From Trebonia sp. (GTDB taxonomy: Bacteria > Actinomycetota > Actinomycetes > Streptosporangiales > Streptosporangiaceae): DNA of 14,208 nt. The DNA lies in contig JASHPP010000580.1 in NCBI GenBank assembly GCA_030038035.1, positions 1 to 14,208 on the forward strand, given 5' to 3'. The translations under genes were made by a program, and so were the position numbers. Positions 7,879-14,208 of this stretch are shown one piece after another. Under the pieces are notes generated by a model. The model saw only the letters and a program-made list of their open reading frames with translations. It made no database searches and was not told where the DNA came from. Within the stretch, counting starts at the first letter, position 1. Each line of letters begins with the position of its first letter.

Positions 7879-9543
7879 CTACTCGCTCGTCGTCGCGGCT
7901 GGCTGCTCGTACCTGGGGACCGACTCCTGGCCGTGCTCGTGCTCGCCGAGGGCGGACACCGGGGGCTCGGGCTCGTCGCTGGTGAGCAGCTGCCCGCCGG
8001 TCACCTCGAAGGCCCGGCGGAACTGGCCGACCGCGTCCTGCAGCGCGGTCACCGTGTCGTCGGACAGGTCCCTGGTCTCCCTGATCGCGGCGAGGGCGCC
8101 GCCGTGCTCGCGGCGCAGGTAGTCAAGGAACTCGGACTCGAACCGGCGGACATCCTCCACGGGGACGTCGTCGAGCTGGCCCGTGGTGCCCGCCCAGATC
8201 GAGACGACCTCCTCCTCGACGGGGAACGGCGCGTACTGCGACTGCTTGAGCAGCTCGACGAGCCGCGCGCCGCGCTCGAGCTGCGCCCGGGAAGCGGCAT
8301 CCAGGTCCGACGCGAAGGCCGCGAACGCCTCCAGGTCACGGTACTGGGACAGCGAGAGCCGCAGGGTTCCCGCGACCTTCTTCATCGCCCTGATCTGCGC
8401 GGCGCCACCGACCCGGGACACCGACTGGCCGACGTTGATGGCGGGGCGGACACCTGAGTTGAACAGGTCGGTCTCCAGGAAGATCTGCCCGTCGGTGATC
8501 GAGATCACGTTCGTGGGGATGTAAGCCGAGATGTCGTTGGCCTTGGTCTCGACGATCGGCAGGCCGGTCAGCGAGCCGCCGCCCATCTCGTCGGACAGCT
8601 TCGCGCACCGCTCAAGCAGCCGGGAGTGCAGGTAGAAGACGTCGCCCGGGTAGGCCTCGCGGCCGGGCGGGCGGCGCAGCAGCAGGGAGATGGCCCGGTA
8701 GGCGTCCGCCTGCTTGGACAGGTCGTCGAAGACGATCAGCGCGTGCTTGCCCGCGTACATCCAGTACTGGCCGATCGCGCTTCCCGTGTAGGGGGCGATG
8801 TACTTGTAGCCCGCGGGGTCCGCGGCGGGCGCGGCCACGATCGTCGTGTACTTCATCGCCCCGGCGTCCTGGAGCGACTGCCTGACCGCGGCGATCGTCG
8901 AGCCCTTCTGGCCGACCGCGACGTAGATGCAGCGCACCTGGCGGACCGGGTCGCCGGACTCCCAGTTGTCCTTCTGGTTGATGATCGCGTCGATCGCGAT
9001 CGCGGTCTTGCCGGTCTGCCGGTCGCCGATGATCAGCTGCCGCTGGCCCCGGCCGATCGCGGTCATCGCGTCGATCGCCTTGATCCCGGTCTGCAGCGGC
9101 TCCTTAACCGGCTGCCGCTGCACCACCGACGGTGCCTGCACCTCGAGCGGGCGCAGCACGGTGCCGGTGATGTCGCCGAGGCCGTCAAGCGGCTCGCCGA
9201 GCGGGCCGACCATGCGGCCGAGGAACGCGTCACCGACCGGGACGGACAGCACCTCGCCGGTACGGCGCACCCGCTGCCCCTCCTCGATGCCGGCGAACTC
9301 GCCGAGGATGACGACACCGATCTCGCGCACGTCCAGGTTCAGCGCGATGCCGCGGACCCCGTTCTCGAACTCAAGAAGCTCGTTCGCCATGGCCGAGGGC
9401 AGCCCCTCGACCCGGGCGATGCCGTCGCCGCACTCGACGACCGTGCCGACCTCTTCAAGCGCGACACCCGCTGGCTCGTAGTCTTCGACGAACCGCGCCA
9501 GCGCGTCGCGGATCTCATCCGGCCGGATTGTCAGCTCCGCCAT
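7879..9543 (-). CDS. atpA: F1 ATP synthase alpha subunit
   Basis: The 554-residue alpha subunit alternates with beta in the F1 head and supplies the arginine finger. Seen: the beta-barrel domain ([19 protein letters not shown]), P-loop GDRQTGKT with K179, [24 protein letters not shown], and the alpha/beta signature [16 protein letters not shown] with arginine finger R377. I start at ATG 9543 ([11 protein letters not shown]), the family's usual N-terminus, with GGGGAAG just upstream; ATG 9552, three codons earlier, is also possible. The protein is about 40 residues longer than E. coli alpha (513). The extra part (about 514-554) is polar, Pro/Glu-rich and ends in PAATTSE. A C-terminal alpha extension in mycobacteria is known to suppress ATP hydrolysis; whether this one does is inference. 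The leader contains a strong hairpin just after the atpH stop. Confidence 0.97.
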   Translation of the reverse strand: MAELTIRPDEIRDALARFVEDYEPAGVALEEVGTVVECGDGIARVEGLPSAMANELLEFENGVRGIALNLDVREIGVVILGEFAGIEEGQRVRRTGEVLSVPVGDAFLGRMVGPLGEPLDGLGDITGTVLRPLEVQAPSVVQRQPVKEPLQTGIKAIDAMTAIGRGQRQLIIGDRQTGKTAIAIDAIINQKDNWESGDPVRQVRCIYVAVGQKGSTIAAVRQSLQDAGAMKYTTIVAAPAADPAGYKYIAPYTGSAIGQYWMYAGKHALIVFDDLSKQADAYRAISLLLRRPPGREAYPGDVFYLHSRLLERCAKLSDEMGGGSLTGLPIVETKANDISAYIPTNVISITDGQIFLETDLFNSGVRPAINVGQSVSRVGGAAQIRAMKKVAGTLRLSLSQYRDLEAFAAFASDLDAASRAQLERGARLVELLKQSQYAPFPVEEEVVSIWAGTTGQLDDVPVEDVRRFESEFLDYLRREHGGALAAIRETRDLSDDTVTALQDAVGQFRRAFEVTGGQLLTSDEPEPPVSALGEHEHGQESVPRYEQPAATTSE

Positions 9544-9568
9544 CTTCCCCATTCCGTTCGTTAATGCC

Positions 9569-9590
9569 TCGGCCGGCTCATGCCGGCCGA
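9569..9590 (-). other. Intercistronic hairpin between atpH and atpA
   Basis: A perfect 9-bp inverted repeat, TCGGCCGGC and GCCGGCCGA with a 4-nt loop, begins one base after the atpH stop and ends about 25 bases before the atpA start. No T-run follows in the direction of transcription, and atpA must be read through, so this is not a full terminator. It could protect or define mRNA ends, or adjust the amount of atpA message relative to the stator genes. Confidence 0.65.
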
Positions 9591-9591
9591 G

Positions 9592-10400
9592 TCAGCCAGC
9601 GAGCCTGCGCCGGACCGCGGCCAGGCGGCTGGCCGCGGTCCCGTCCATTAGCTCATCCCCGATCTGGACGGACATGCCACCTATGACCGCCGGATCGTGC
9701 ACGACATTGATGTGTACTCCCTGGCCGTAGGCTGCGGCGAGGGTCGCCGCCAGCCTCCTGCGCTGCGCCGCGGTGAGCTCGGCGGCGACGTGCACCACCG
9801 CGATGAGCTGCTCCCGCCGCCGAGCCGCGATGAGCGCGCAAAGGTCGAGCGCCGCCTGCGGCGACCGGCCGCGCGGGTGGGTCAGCACCTGCGTGATGAG
9901 GCTCAGCGACGGCGAGCTGACCTTGCCCCCGAGCAGGTCCGCCAGCAGGGACTGCTTGGCGCCCGCGCCCGCGGGCCCGGTCAGTGCCGTCCGCAGGCCA
10001 GGCTGACCGGATACGACCCGGCCGAACCTGAACAGGTCGTCCTCTAGGTCATCCAGCGTACCGCCGAGCTGCGCGGACAGCGTGAGCGCCTCGATCGCCA
10101 GCTGCTCGATCGCGTCGGCCATGTCGCCCGGGCTCGCCCAGCGGGCCGCCGCGGCCGCCGCGACCACGTCCTCGGTCCCCGCCGACACCCTGCCGTGCAG
10201 CAGCCGCCGCGCCACCGCGTCCTTCTCGTGGGACGGCTTGGTGGGGTCGGCGAGCGCCCGCCGCAGCCCGTGCTCGGCGTCGAGCAGCCGGACGACGGCG
10301 AACAGCTCGTCGCCCGTCAGCTCGGCGATGACAGGGCTCGTCACGGCGGCGTCCAGGTGCTCCCTGAGCTCGCCGTACGAGGCCCTGCTGGCGCCGCGCA

Positions 10401-10401
<1 letters not shown>
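9592..10401 (-). CDS. atpH: ATP synthase delta subunit (actinobacterial long form)
   Basis: The 269-residue delta subunit joins the b-subunit stator to the top of F1. It starts MRGASRASYGELREHLDAA, the common actinobacterial delta N-terminus (M-x-G-A-S-R), and is about 90 residues longer than E. coli delta (177). The C-terminal half contains the well-conserved delta region: VVHVAAELTAAQRRRLAATLAAAYGQ, then NVVHDPAVIGGMSVQIGDELMDGTAASRLAAVRRRL. ATG 10401 shares one base with the atpF stop (TAATG), giving tight coupling. Unlike M. tuberculosis, delta here is not fused to a b subunit. A strong hairpin follows its TGA stop, before atpA. Confidence 0.96.
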
Positions 10402-11234
<833 letters not shown>

Positions 11235-11306
11235 TCATTCCTTTACGTTGCGGCCCCGGTGGGCCCTTTGACGGGAAACTCGTGGTCGGTTGGGAACTCG
11301 GGCGGG

Positions 11307-12104
11307 CTAGTGAGCTGGCTCCACGGAGGACGCGATGTACGTGGCGGTCAGCGTGGTGAAGATAAACGCCTGAAGCAGCGTGACCAGGGTCTCGAGCACG
11401 AAGACGAAGATCGCGAGCGCGAAGGACCCCGCGGCGTACAGCAGGCCGACGGACAGGCTCAGCAGGTACCACGTCGCGAGCGTGAAGATCGTCAGCAGCA
11501 GGTGGCCGGCGAACATGTTCCCGAACAGCCGGACGCCAAGCGTGAACGGCTGGAAGATGAAGAACCTGAGCAGTTCGACTGGCACCAGGATGATGTAGAT
11601 CGGCCACGGCACGCCCGGCGGGATCATGTTCCTGATGTAACCCCAGGCACCCTGGTGCCTGAAGCCCAGGTACAGGTAGACGAAATAGACGGTGAACACC
11701 ATCGGCCACACGAAGCCGATCCGGGACGTGACGGGGAACTGGAAGACCGGGATCAGCTCCATCACGTTCATGATGTAGATGAAGAAGAACAGCGACACAA
11801 GGAACGGCAGGTAGGAGTCCCCCTTCCTGCCAAGCGACGGCCGCAGGATCTGGTCCCGCACGGCCAGGATGGCCATCTCGCCGAGGCTCTGCATCCGCCC
11901 CGGGATCAGCTTGGGCTTGCGGAACGCCAGCCAGAAGAACACGATCACCACGAGTGCCGCGACGATCGCGAGCAGCATCGGCTTGGTGAAGCTGAACTGG
12001 CCGACCGTGAAGAACGGCGTCCAGATGAAGTCCTGCAGGCCCGGGGCGGGGAAGCCGCATCCGCTGAAGATGTGGCAGTCGGCTGCCGCGACGACACCAG
12101 TCAC
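11307..12104 (-). CDS. atpB: ATP synthase Fo subunit a
   Basis: The 265-residue subunit a is the membrane stator that forms the proton half-channels. Hydrophobic segments are seen at PMLLAIVAALVVIVFFWLAF, YLPFLVSLFFFIYIMNVM, FVWPMVFTVYFVYLYLGF, PIYIILVPVELLRFFIF and two C-terminal ones covering HLLLTIFTLATWYLLSL and ALAIFVFVLETLVTLLQAF. The essential arginine is R192 in LGVRLFGNMFAGH (E. coli R210); Q245 in the last helix matches the conserved channel glutamine. GTG 12104 is the start, with AGGAG nine bases upstream. The GTG overlaps the TGA of a possible 22- to 26-codon leader ORF (GTGA). Confidence 0.97.
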   Translation of the reverse strand: MTGVVAAADCHIFSGCGFPAPGLQDFIWTPFFTVGQFSFTKPMLLAIVAALVVIVFFWLAFRKPKLIPGRMQSLGEMAILAVRDQILRPSLGRKGDSYLPFLVSLFFFIYIMNVMELIPVFQFPVTSRIGFVWPMVFTVYFVYLYLGFRHQGAWGYIRNMIPPGVPWPIYIILVPVELLRFFIFQPFTLGVRLFGNMFAGHLLLTIFTLATWYLLSLSVGLLYAAGSFALAIFVFVLETLVTLLQAFIFTTLTATYIASSVEPAH

Positions 12105-12169
12105 CGGCTTGTCTCCTCTCGGGGAATTCCCCTCCGGTGGCTCGCGGGCCGGCTTGCCGCCACGCTCAT
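12101..12169 (-). CDS. Possible small leader ORF overlapping the atpB start
   Basis: ATG 12169 opens a 22-codon frame (MSVAASRPASHRRGIPREE...) that ends in TGA sharing the GTGA junction with the atpB GTG. GGAG lies five to nine bases before this ATG. An in-frame ATG at 12181 would add four residues. The peptide is basic, has no recognised relatives, and its third-position GC is lower than in the neighbours. It could be a leader that couples translation to atpB, or chance. Confidence 0.22.
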   Translation of the reverse strand: MSVAASRPASHRRGIPREETSR

Positions 12170-12201
12170 CCCCGTCTCCATGTCCGTGCCTGCGTCCGCG
12201 C

Positions 12202-12534
12202 TCACGGCATGCCCGTCGTCCGCGTCCTGCCGGACGTGCGCGGCGTGCCCGACGTTGCCTGCGTGCCGGACGTTGCCTGCGTGCCCGATCTGCCGTACCG
12301 CCAGATGATCCAGCCGACCGAGATCGCGAGCCCGACCAGCATGCCGATCGGGAACAGCATCGACACGTGCACCGCGCGCCCGATGAGCCAGCCGATGCCC
12401 CCGTACGCGGCCATGCCGCTGAGCATGTAGCTGAACACCGTCCAGCCGATGTTCAGCCCGAGGGCACGGCTTTGCGCCTCGACGCTGGAGTCCGGCCTGC
12501 TGTCCCGCCGGTCGCGCACGGTCACGCCACTCAC
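12202..12534 (-). CDS. AtpZ-like F0F1 ATPase accessory membrane protein
   Basis: This 110-residue protein has two membrane helices, about 29-51 (IGWTVFSYMLSGMAAYGGIGWLI without its end) and 58-80, in the glycine-rich pattern of the AtpZ / 'putative F0F1-ATPase subunit' family (G-x-G-W-L-I-G-R, then F-P-I-G-M-L-V-G-L). Family members precede atp operons and pair with AtpI; a role in ion transport or in c-ring assembly has been proposed for this pair in other bacteria, so the exact job here is inference. GTG 12534 lies 3 bp after the atpI stop, implying coupling. The last 30 residues are a Ser/Thr/Gly/Arg-rich tail made of the repeat GTQATS (84-89 and 90-95) and GTPRTS (96-101), unlike the compact family norm. 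A 97-bp gap follows before atpB. Confidence 0.8.
   Translation of the reverse strand: MSGVTVRDRRDSRPDSSVEAQSRALGLNIGWTVFSYMLSGMAAYGGIGWLIGRAVHVSMLFPIGMLVGLAISVGWIIWRYGRSGTQATSGTQATSGTPRTSGRTRTTGMP
12233..12287. repeat. 18-bp tandem repeat inside the AtpZ-like gene
   Basis: GACGTTGCCTGCGTGCC occurs exactly at 12251-12267 and 12269-12285 (period 18), flanked by decayed copies of the same unit. The period keeps the reading frame and produces the GTQATS hexapeptide repeats in the protein tail. Confidence 0.85.
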
Positions 12535-12537
12535 GCC

Positions 12538-12942
12538 CTACCGGTCCCCGTCCGGGTCCACGTACAGGACCTTGAGCCTTATCGCGGTGACGACCTCCGC
12601 CGCGCCCCAGGCCAGGATGCAGACGAGCGCGGTGAAGCCGAGCATCCGGCCGTTGAACGCGGTGGACCTGCCGAGCAGGATCATCACGACCGCGAATCCG
12701 ATGATCTTGACTACGTAGCTGATCATGGCCGCGGCCATCATGACGTGCGGGCTGATCCGCGCCGCGCGGCCGACGACGAGCACGCTGATCCCGAAGAACG
12801 CCGTGACGATCGCCACCCCGACCAGCGCGCCGAACAGTCCCTTGCCACCGCCGAGGGCGGCGCACACGGCGACCGTCACGGCGGCGACCACAGCGGTAAG
12901 CGCGGCAGCGCGCCTGACGACGCGGCCATAGATCGCCATCAT
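12538..12942 (-). CDS. atpI: AtpI-family protein (ATP synthase I)
   Basis: The 134-residue protein is almost entirely membrane-embedded: four helices at about 11-30, 35-58, 66-91 and 97-121, with a short acidic C-terminus (YVDPDGDR). Size, helix count and its place as first gene of the atp operon fit the AtpI/ATP synthase I family. AtpI is not part of the enzyme; in other bacteria it assists c-ring assembly or stability. Only weak sequence identity is normal in this family, so the call rests on topology and position. ATG 12942 has AGGAG seven bases upstream; ATG 12939 follows directly. About 500 bp of upstream non-coding DNA hold the operon's control region. Confidence 0.85.
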   Translation of the reverse strand: MMAIYGRVVRRAAALTAVVAAVTVAVCAALGGGKGLFGALVGVAIVTAFFGISVLVVGRAARISPHVMMAAAMISYVVKIIGFAVVMILLGRSTAFNGRMLGFTALVCILAWGAAEVVTAIRLKVLYVDPDGDR

Positions 12943-13066
12943 CTATCGGCTCCTGAGGGATGGTTGGCATCGTTGCTCTTGCGGGTCTGTCCCAGCGGAG
13001 CTTCCCCGGATGCGGCGCGAGTCCGCGATACCACATCCGTGGCCCGGCTGTCCGGGTGGTTCACGA

Positions 13067-13072
13067 AAAGTA
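13067..13072 (-). promoter_or_regulatory. Candidate -10 box for the atp operon
   Basis: On the minus strand TACTTT matches TANNNT and would start transcription near 13060, giving a leader of roughly 118 nt before atpI. The -35 region 17-18 bp upstream is poor, as expected for an activator-dependent promoter, and the CRP-type palindrome centre then falls near -56. Another box, TAAAGT (13161-13156), would instead put the palindrome downstream of the start. Confidence 0.35.
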
Positions 13073-13104
13073 TCACGTACGACTCGCTTGCCATCAGGGG
13101 AGGT

Positions 13105-13126
13105 GCTTGTGAAGCGTATCACAAGC
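13105..13126. promoter_or_regulatory. CRP/GlxR-type binding site upstream of the atp operon
   Basis: GCTTGTGA (13105-13112) and TCACAAGC (13119-13126) form a perfect 8-bp inverted repeat with a 6-bp spacer. The core is exactly TGTGA-N6-TCACA, the consensus for CRP-family cAMP-dependent regulators, and the full 22 bp is the length of the E. coli CRP site. It is in the non-coding DNA before atpI, the first gene of the operon. Actinobacterial CRP-family proteins (GlxR, Cmr/Crp) share this consensus. Confidence 0.7.
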
Positions 13127-13192
13127 TTTTTGACTCTTGCTTTACCTGATTGGAGACTTTACATGACCATGTGGTGGCGTGCGACGGACCCC

Positions 13193-13239
13193 TCCCCAAG
13201 TTCGGGTGCCTCTCAGCAGTGGCTATCCCCAAATTCAGG
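13193..13239. repeat. Pair of 14-bp direct repeats 33 bp apart
   Basis: TCCCCAAGTTCGGG (13193-13206) and TCCCCAAATTCAGG (13226-13239) agree at 12 of 14 positions. Their 33-bp offset is about three helical turns, so both would face the same side of the DNA. They are in the atp control region, about 250-300 bp before atpI. Confidence 0.5.
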
Positions 13240-13408
13240 CGCGCCAGCCGCTAGTCCGCACGGCATGCGGCGGTCACGCGGCCGTGTCGCGCAGGTTACA
13301 GCACATTAAGCCCGGGTATCCAGTCGCGCACCGCGCGAGGACGGGCTGCAGCGTACGGTGACGGTCTCCCCGCGAGATCGTCACCGCTTTTTGGCGCTGG
13401 GGGCCCCG

Positions 13409-13431
13409 CCGCCAACCCGGGTCCGTGGCGG
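13409..13431 (-). terminator. Weak hairpin after the wecA-like gene
   Basis: CCGCCA (13409-13414) and TGGCGG (13426-13431) form a 6-bp stem whose 11-nt loop includes CCCGGG. It lies 14 bp past the wecA-like stop. There is no T-run after it in the direction of transcription, so it is at best a factor-assisted terminator. Confidence 0.25.
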
Positions 13432-13444
13432 GCGGCCGGGTGGG

Positions 13445-14208
13445 TTAGTAGGGCGACTCGCCGTCCACAGGGACCGGGCCGCCAGGCAGCGGACCACCCC
13501 CACCCCCCCGCACCGGGCCGTTCGCCCGCATCGCGTCGGCCGGGCGGACCATGCCGTTCGCCGGCACCGCGCCGTTCGCCGCCGCCCCGCTCGCCGCCGC
13601 CCCGTTCGCGGGCACCGCGCCGTTCGCCGGCGCCGCGCCGTATGCGGCGGCGCGCCCAGATCCCACCGAACGGGACCGGTGCGCTGCCCCGGCCCGCTGC
13701 TTCCCGTTCGCTTCGGTGCGCCATGGCCGCAGCCGCGGCATTGTCGCGAGCAGCAGCACAACCATGGCCCCGACGGTGGCAAGGGCCAGCCAGATCACGC
13801 GGATCCTGACCTGGGACAGCCCGACCACCGTGCCGGAGAACAACGCCGCCCACAGGTACATGATCAGCACGCTCTGCCGGTGCGAGTGCCCCATGTTGAG
13901 CAGCCGGTGGTGCAGGTGCTGCCCGTCCGCCGCGAACGCGGACTTGCCCGCGAGCGTCCTGCGGATCACCGCGAGCAGCAGGTCGGCGTACGGGATCACC
14001 AGGATCGCGGCCGGCAGCAGCAGCGGGAGGACCGTCGGGAACCGGTTGACCGGCTGCAGGTGCGAGTAGTTGATGAGGATGTTCGGGTCGAGCGACGCGG
14101 TGCTCGAGATCGGGCCGTAGGCGAGCAGCAGGCCGAGCAGGTACGCGCCTGCGTCGCCCATGAAGACCCGCGCCGGATGGAAGTTGTGCGGCAGGAACCC
14201 GATGCAGA
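13445..14208 (-). CDS. wecA: WecA/MraY-family polyprenyl-phosphate sugar-1-phosphate transferase, 3' part
   Basis: The frame is open to the window edge, so the N-terminal half is missing; about 254 residues are seen. The family transfers a sugar-1-phosphate (GlcNAc in WecA) from UDP-sugar to a polyprenyl phosphate, the first lipid-linked step of cell-wall polymer synthesis. Seen in order: FLPHNFHPARVFMGDAGAYL (the conserved N-F-x-P-A-x-x-F-M-G-D-x-G catalytic segment), a helix VLPLLLPAAILVIPYADLLL, the His-rich cytoplasmic motif QHLHHRLLNMGHSHRQS typical of WecA-type members, and two further helices. The last roughly 90 residues are a low-complexity Ala/Asn/Gly/Pro tail (ANGAVPANG repeats) outside the usual domain. 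An in-frame ATG at 14161 lies inside the catalytic motif, so it is not the start. A wecA gene just before atpI is the arrangement of M. tuberculosis (Rv1302). Confidence 0.88.
   Translation of the reverse strand, partial: CIGFLPHNFHPARVFMGDAGAYLLGLLLAYGPISSTASLDPNILINYSHLQPVNRFPTVLPLLLPAAILVIPYADLLLAVIRRTLAGKSAFAADGQHLHHRLLNMGHSHRQSVLIMYLWAALFSGTVVGLSQVRIRVIWLALATVGAMVVLLLATMPRLRPWRTEANGKQRAGAAHRSRSVGSGRAAAYGAAPANGAVPANGAAASGAAANGAVPANGMVRPADAMRANGPVRGGGGGPLPGGPVPVDGESPY
13551..13636. repeat. Degenerate 15-18 bp repeats coding the WecA-like tail
   Basis: GCCGTTCGCCG occurs at 13553-13563, 13571-13581 and 13619-13629, with the related CCCGTTCGCGG between. The periods are multiples of three, and on the coding strand they give repeated Ala-Asn-Gly and Ala-Val-Pro-Ala-Asn-Gly units. 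Confidence 0.7.

Larger units (their letters stand above)
12943..13444. other. 502-bp intergenic control region of the atp operon
   Basis: This stretch lies between the wecA-like stop and atpI, both on the minus strand. It is visibly richer in A and T than its neighbours in 13060-13170. It holds a CRP-type palindrome, possible -10 boxes, a pair of 14-bp direct repeats and a short inverted repeat near the wecA-like gene's end. I see no RNA gene. A 66-codon frame from GTG 13109 on the plus strand is not convincing. Confidence 0.7.

Noticed and set aside
12101..13036. 311-codon minus-strand frame spanning atpI and the AtpZ-like gene
   Set aside because: It is out of frame with two convincing membrane proteins, is Arg-rich and has no domain. 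Only its last codons (the possible leader ORF before atpB) are kept as a low-confidence item.
13200..13245. GCCACTG on the minus strand upstream of the atp operon, resembling a cobalamin riboswitch core piece
   Set aside because: The other required riboswitch parts, especially the B12-box sequence with its paired stem, are not seen nearby, and ATP synthase is not an expected target.
13109..13309. 66-codon plus-strand frame from GTG 13109 with AGGGGAGG upstream
   Set aside because: The Shine-Dalgarno-like sequence is suggestive, but codon use is unlike the local genes (TTA, AGA, ACT), the product has no known features after a short hydrophobic start, and its first codons coincide with the CRP palindrome.

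Overview
The window is a high-GC (clearly over 65% by eye) actinobacterial chromosome segment built around the complete F1Fo ATP synthase operon. The gene order wecA-like / atpI / atpZ-like / atpB-E-F-H-A-G-D-C / DUF2550 gene, followed by a convergent PduO-type cobalamin adenosyltransferase gene, is the arrangement known from mycobacteria and Streptomyces. The long delta subunit, the C-terminally extended alpha subunit, GTG starts and tight 1-6 bp junctions also fit an actinomycete. The b and delta subunits are separate genes, so this is not the mycobacterial b-delta fusion type. I cannot name the genus from sequence alone.

Layout, left to right: (1) 1-3617 is accessory metabolism: the 5' part of a RibD-C/dihydrofolate-reductase-like gene (minus), a divergent aldehyde dehydrogenase (plus), a small tandem repeat, and a GMC-family FAD oxidoreductase (minus). 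(2) 3618-3983 is a 366-bp divergent intergenic region with a TGACA repeat cluster and two mutually exclusive GC-rich hairpins. (3) 3984-4583 is the adenosyltransferase (plus), convergent with the operon end; the stop codons lie 3 bp apart. (4) 4587-12942, minus strand, is the operon, transcribed right to left: atpI, atpZ-like, atpB (a), atpE (c), atpF (b), atpH (delta), atpA, atpG, atpD, atpC and the DUF2550 gene. (5) 12943-13444 is the AT-richer promoter region of the operon, with a perfect 22-bp CRP-type palindrome (TGTGA-N6-TCACA). (6) 13445-14208 is the 3' part of a WecA/MraY-family polyprenyl-phosphate sugar-1-phosphate transferase with a repetitive Ala/Asn/Gly-rich tail.

The ATP synthase genes give a full proton-type enzyme: the c-subunit carboxylate (E67), the a-subunit arginine (R192), the beta P-loop lysine and catalytic glutamate (K176, E202) and the alpha arginine finger (R377) are all present. 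Two small membrane proteins (AtpI and AtpZ types) lead the operon.

I found no phage, insertion sequence, CRISPR array, RNA gene or defence system, and no clearly new biological system. The points worth a second look are regulatory or structural: the CRP-like site upstream of atpI, the switch-like hairpin pair at 3783-3834, the atpH-atpA intercistronic hairpin, a possible leader ORF overlapping the atpB start, and low-complexity tails on AtpA, the AtpZ-like protein and the WecA-like protein.
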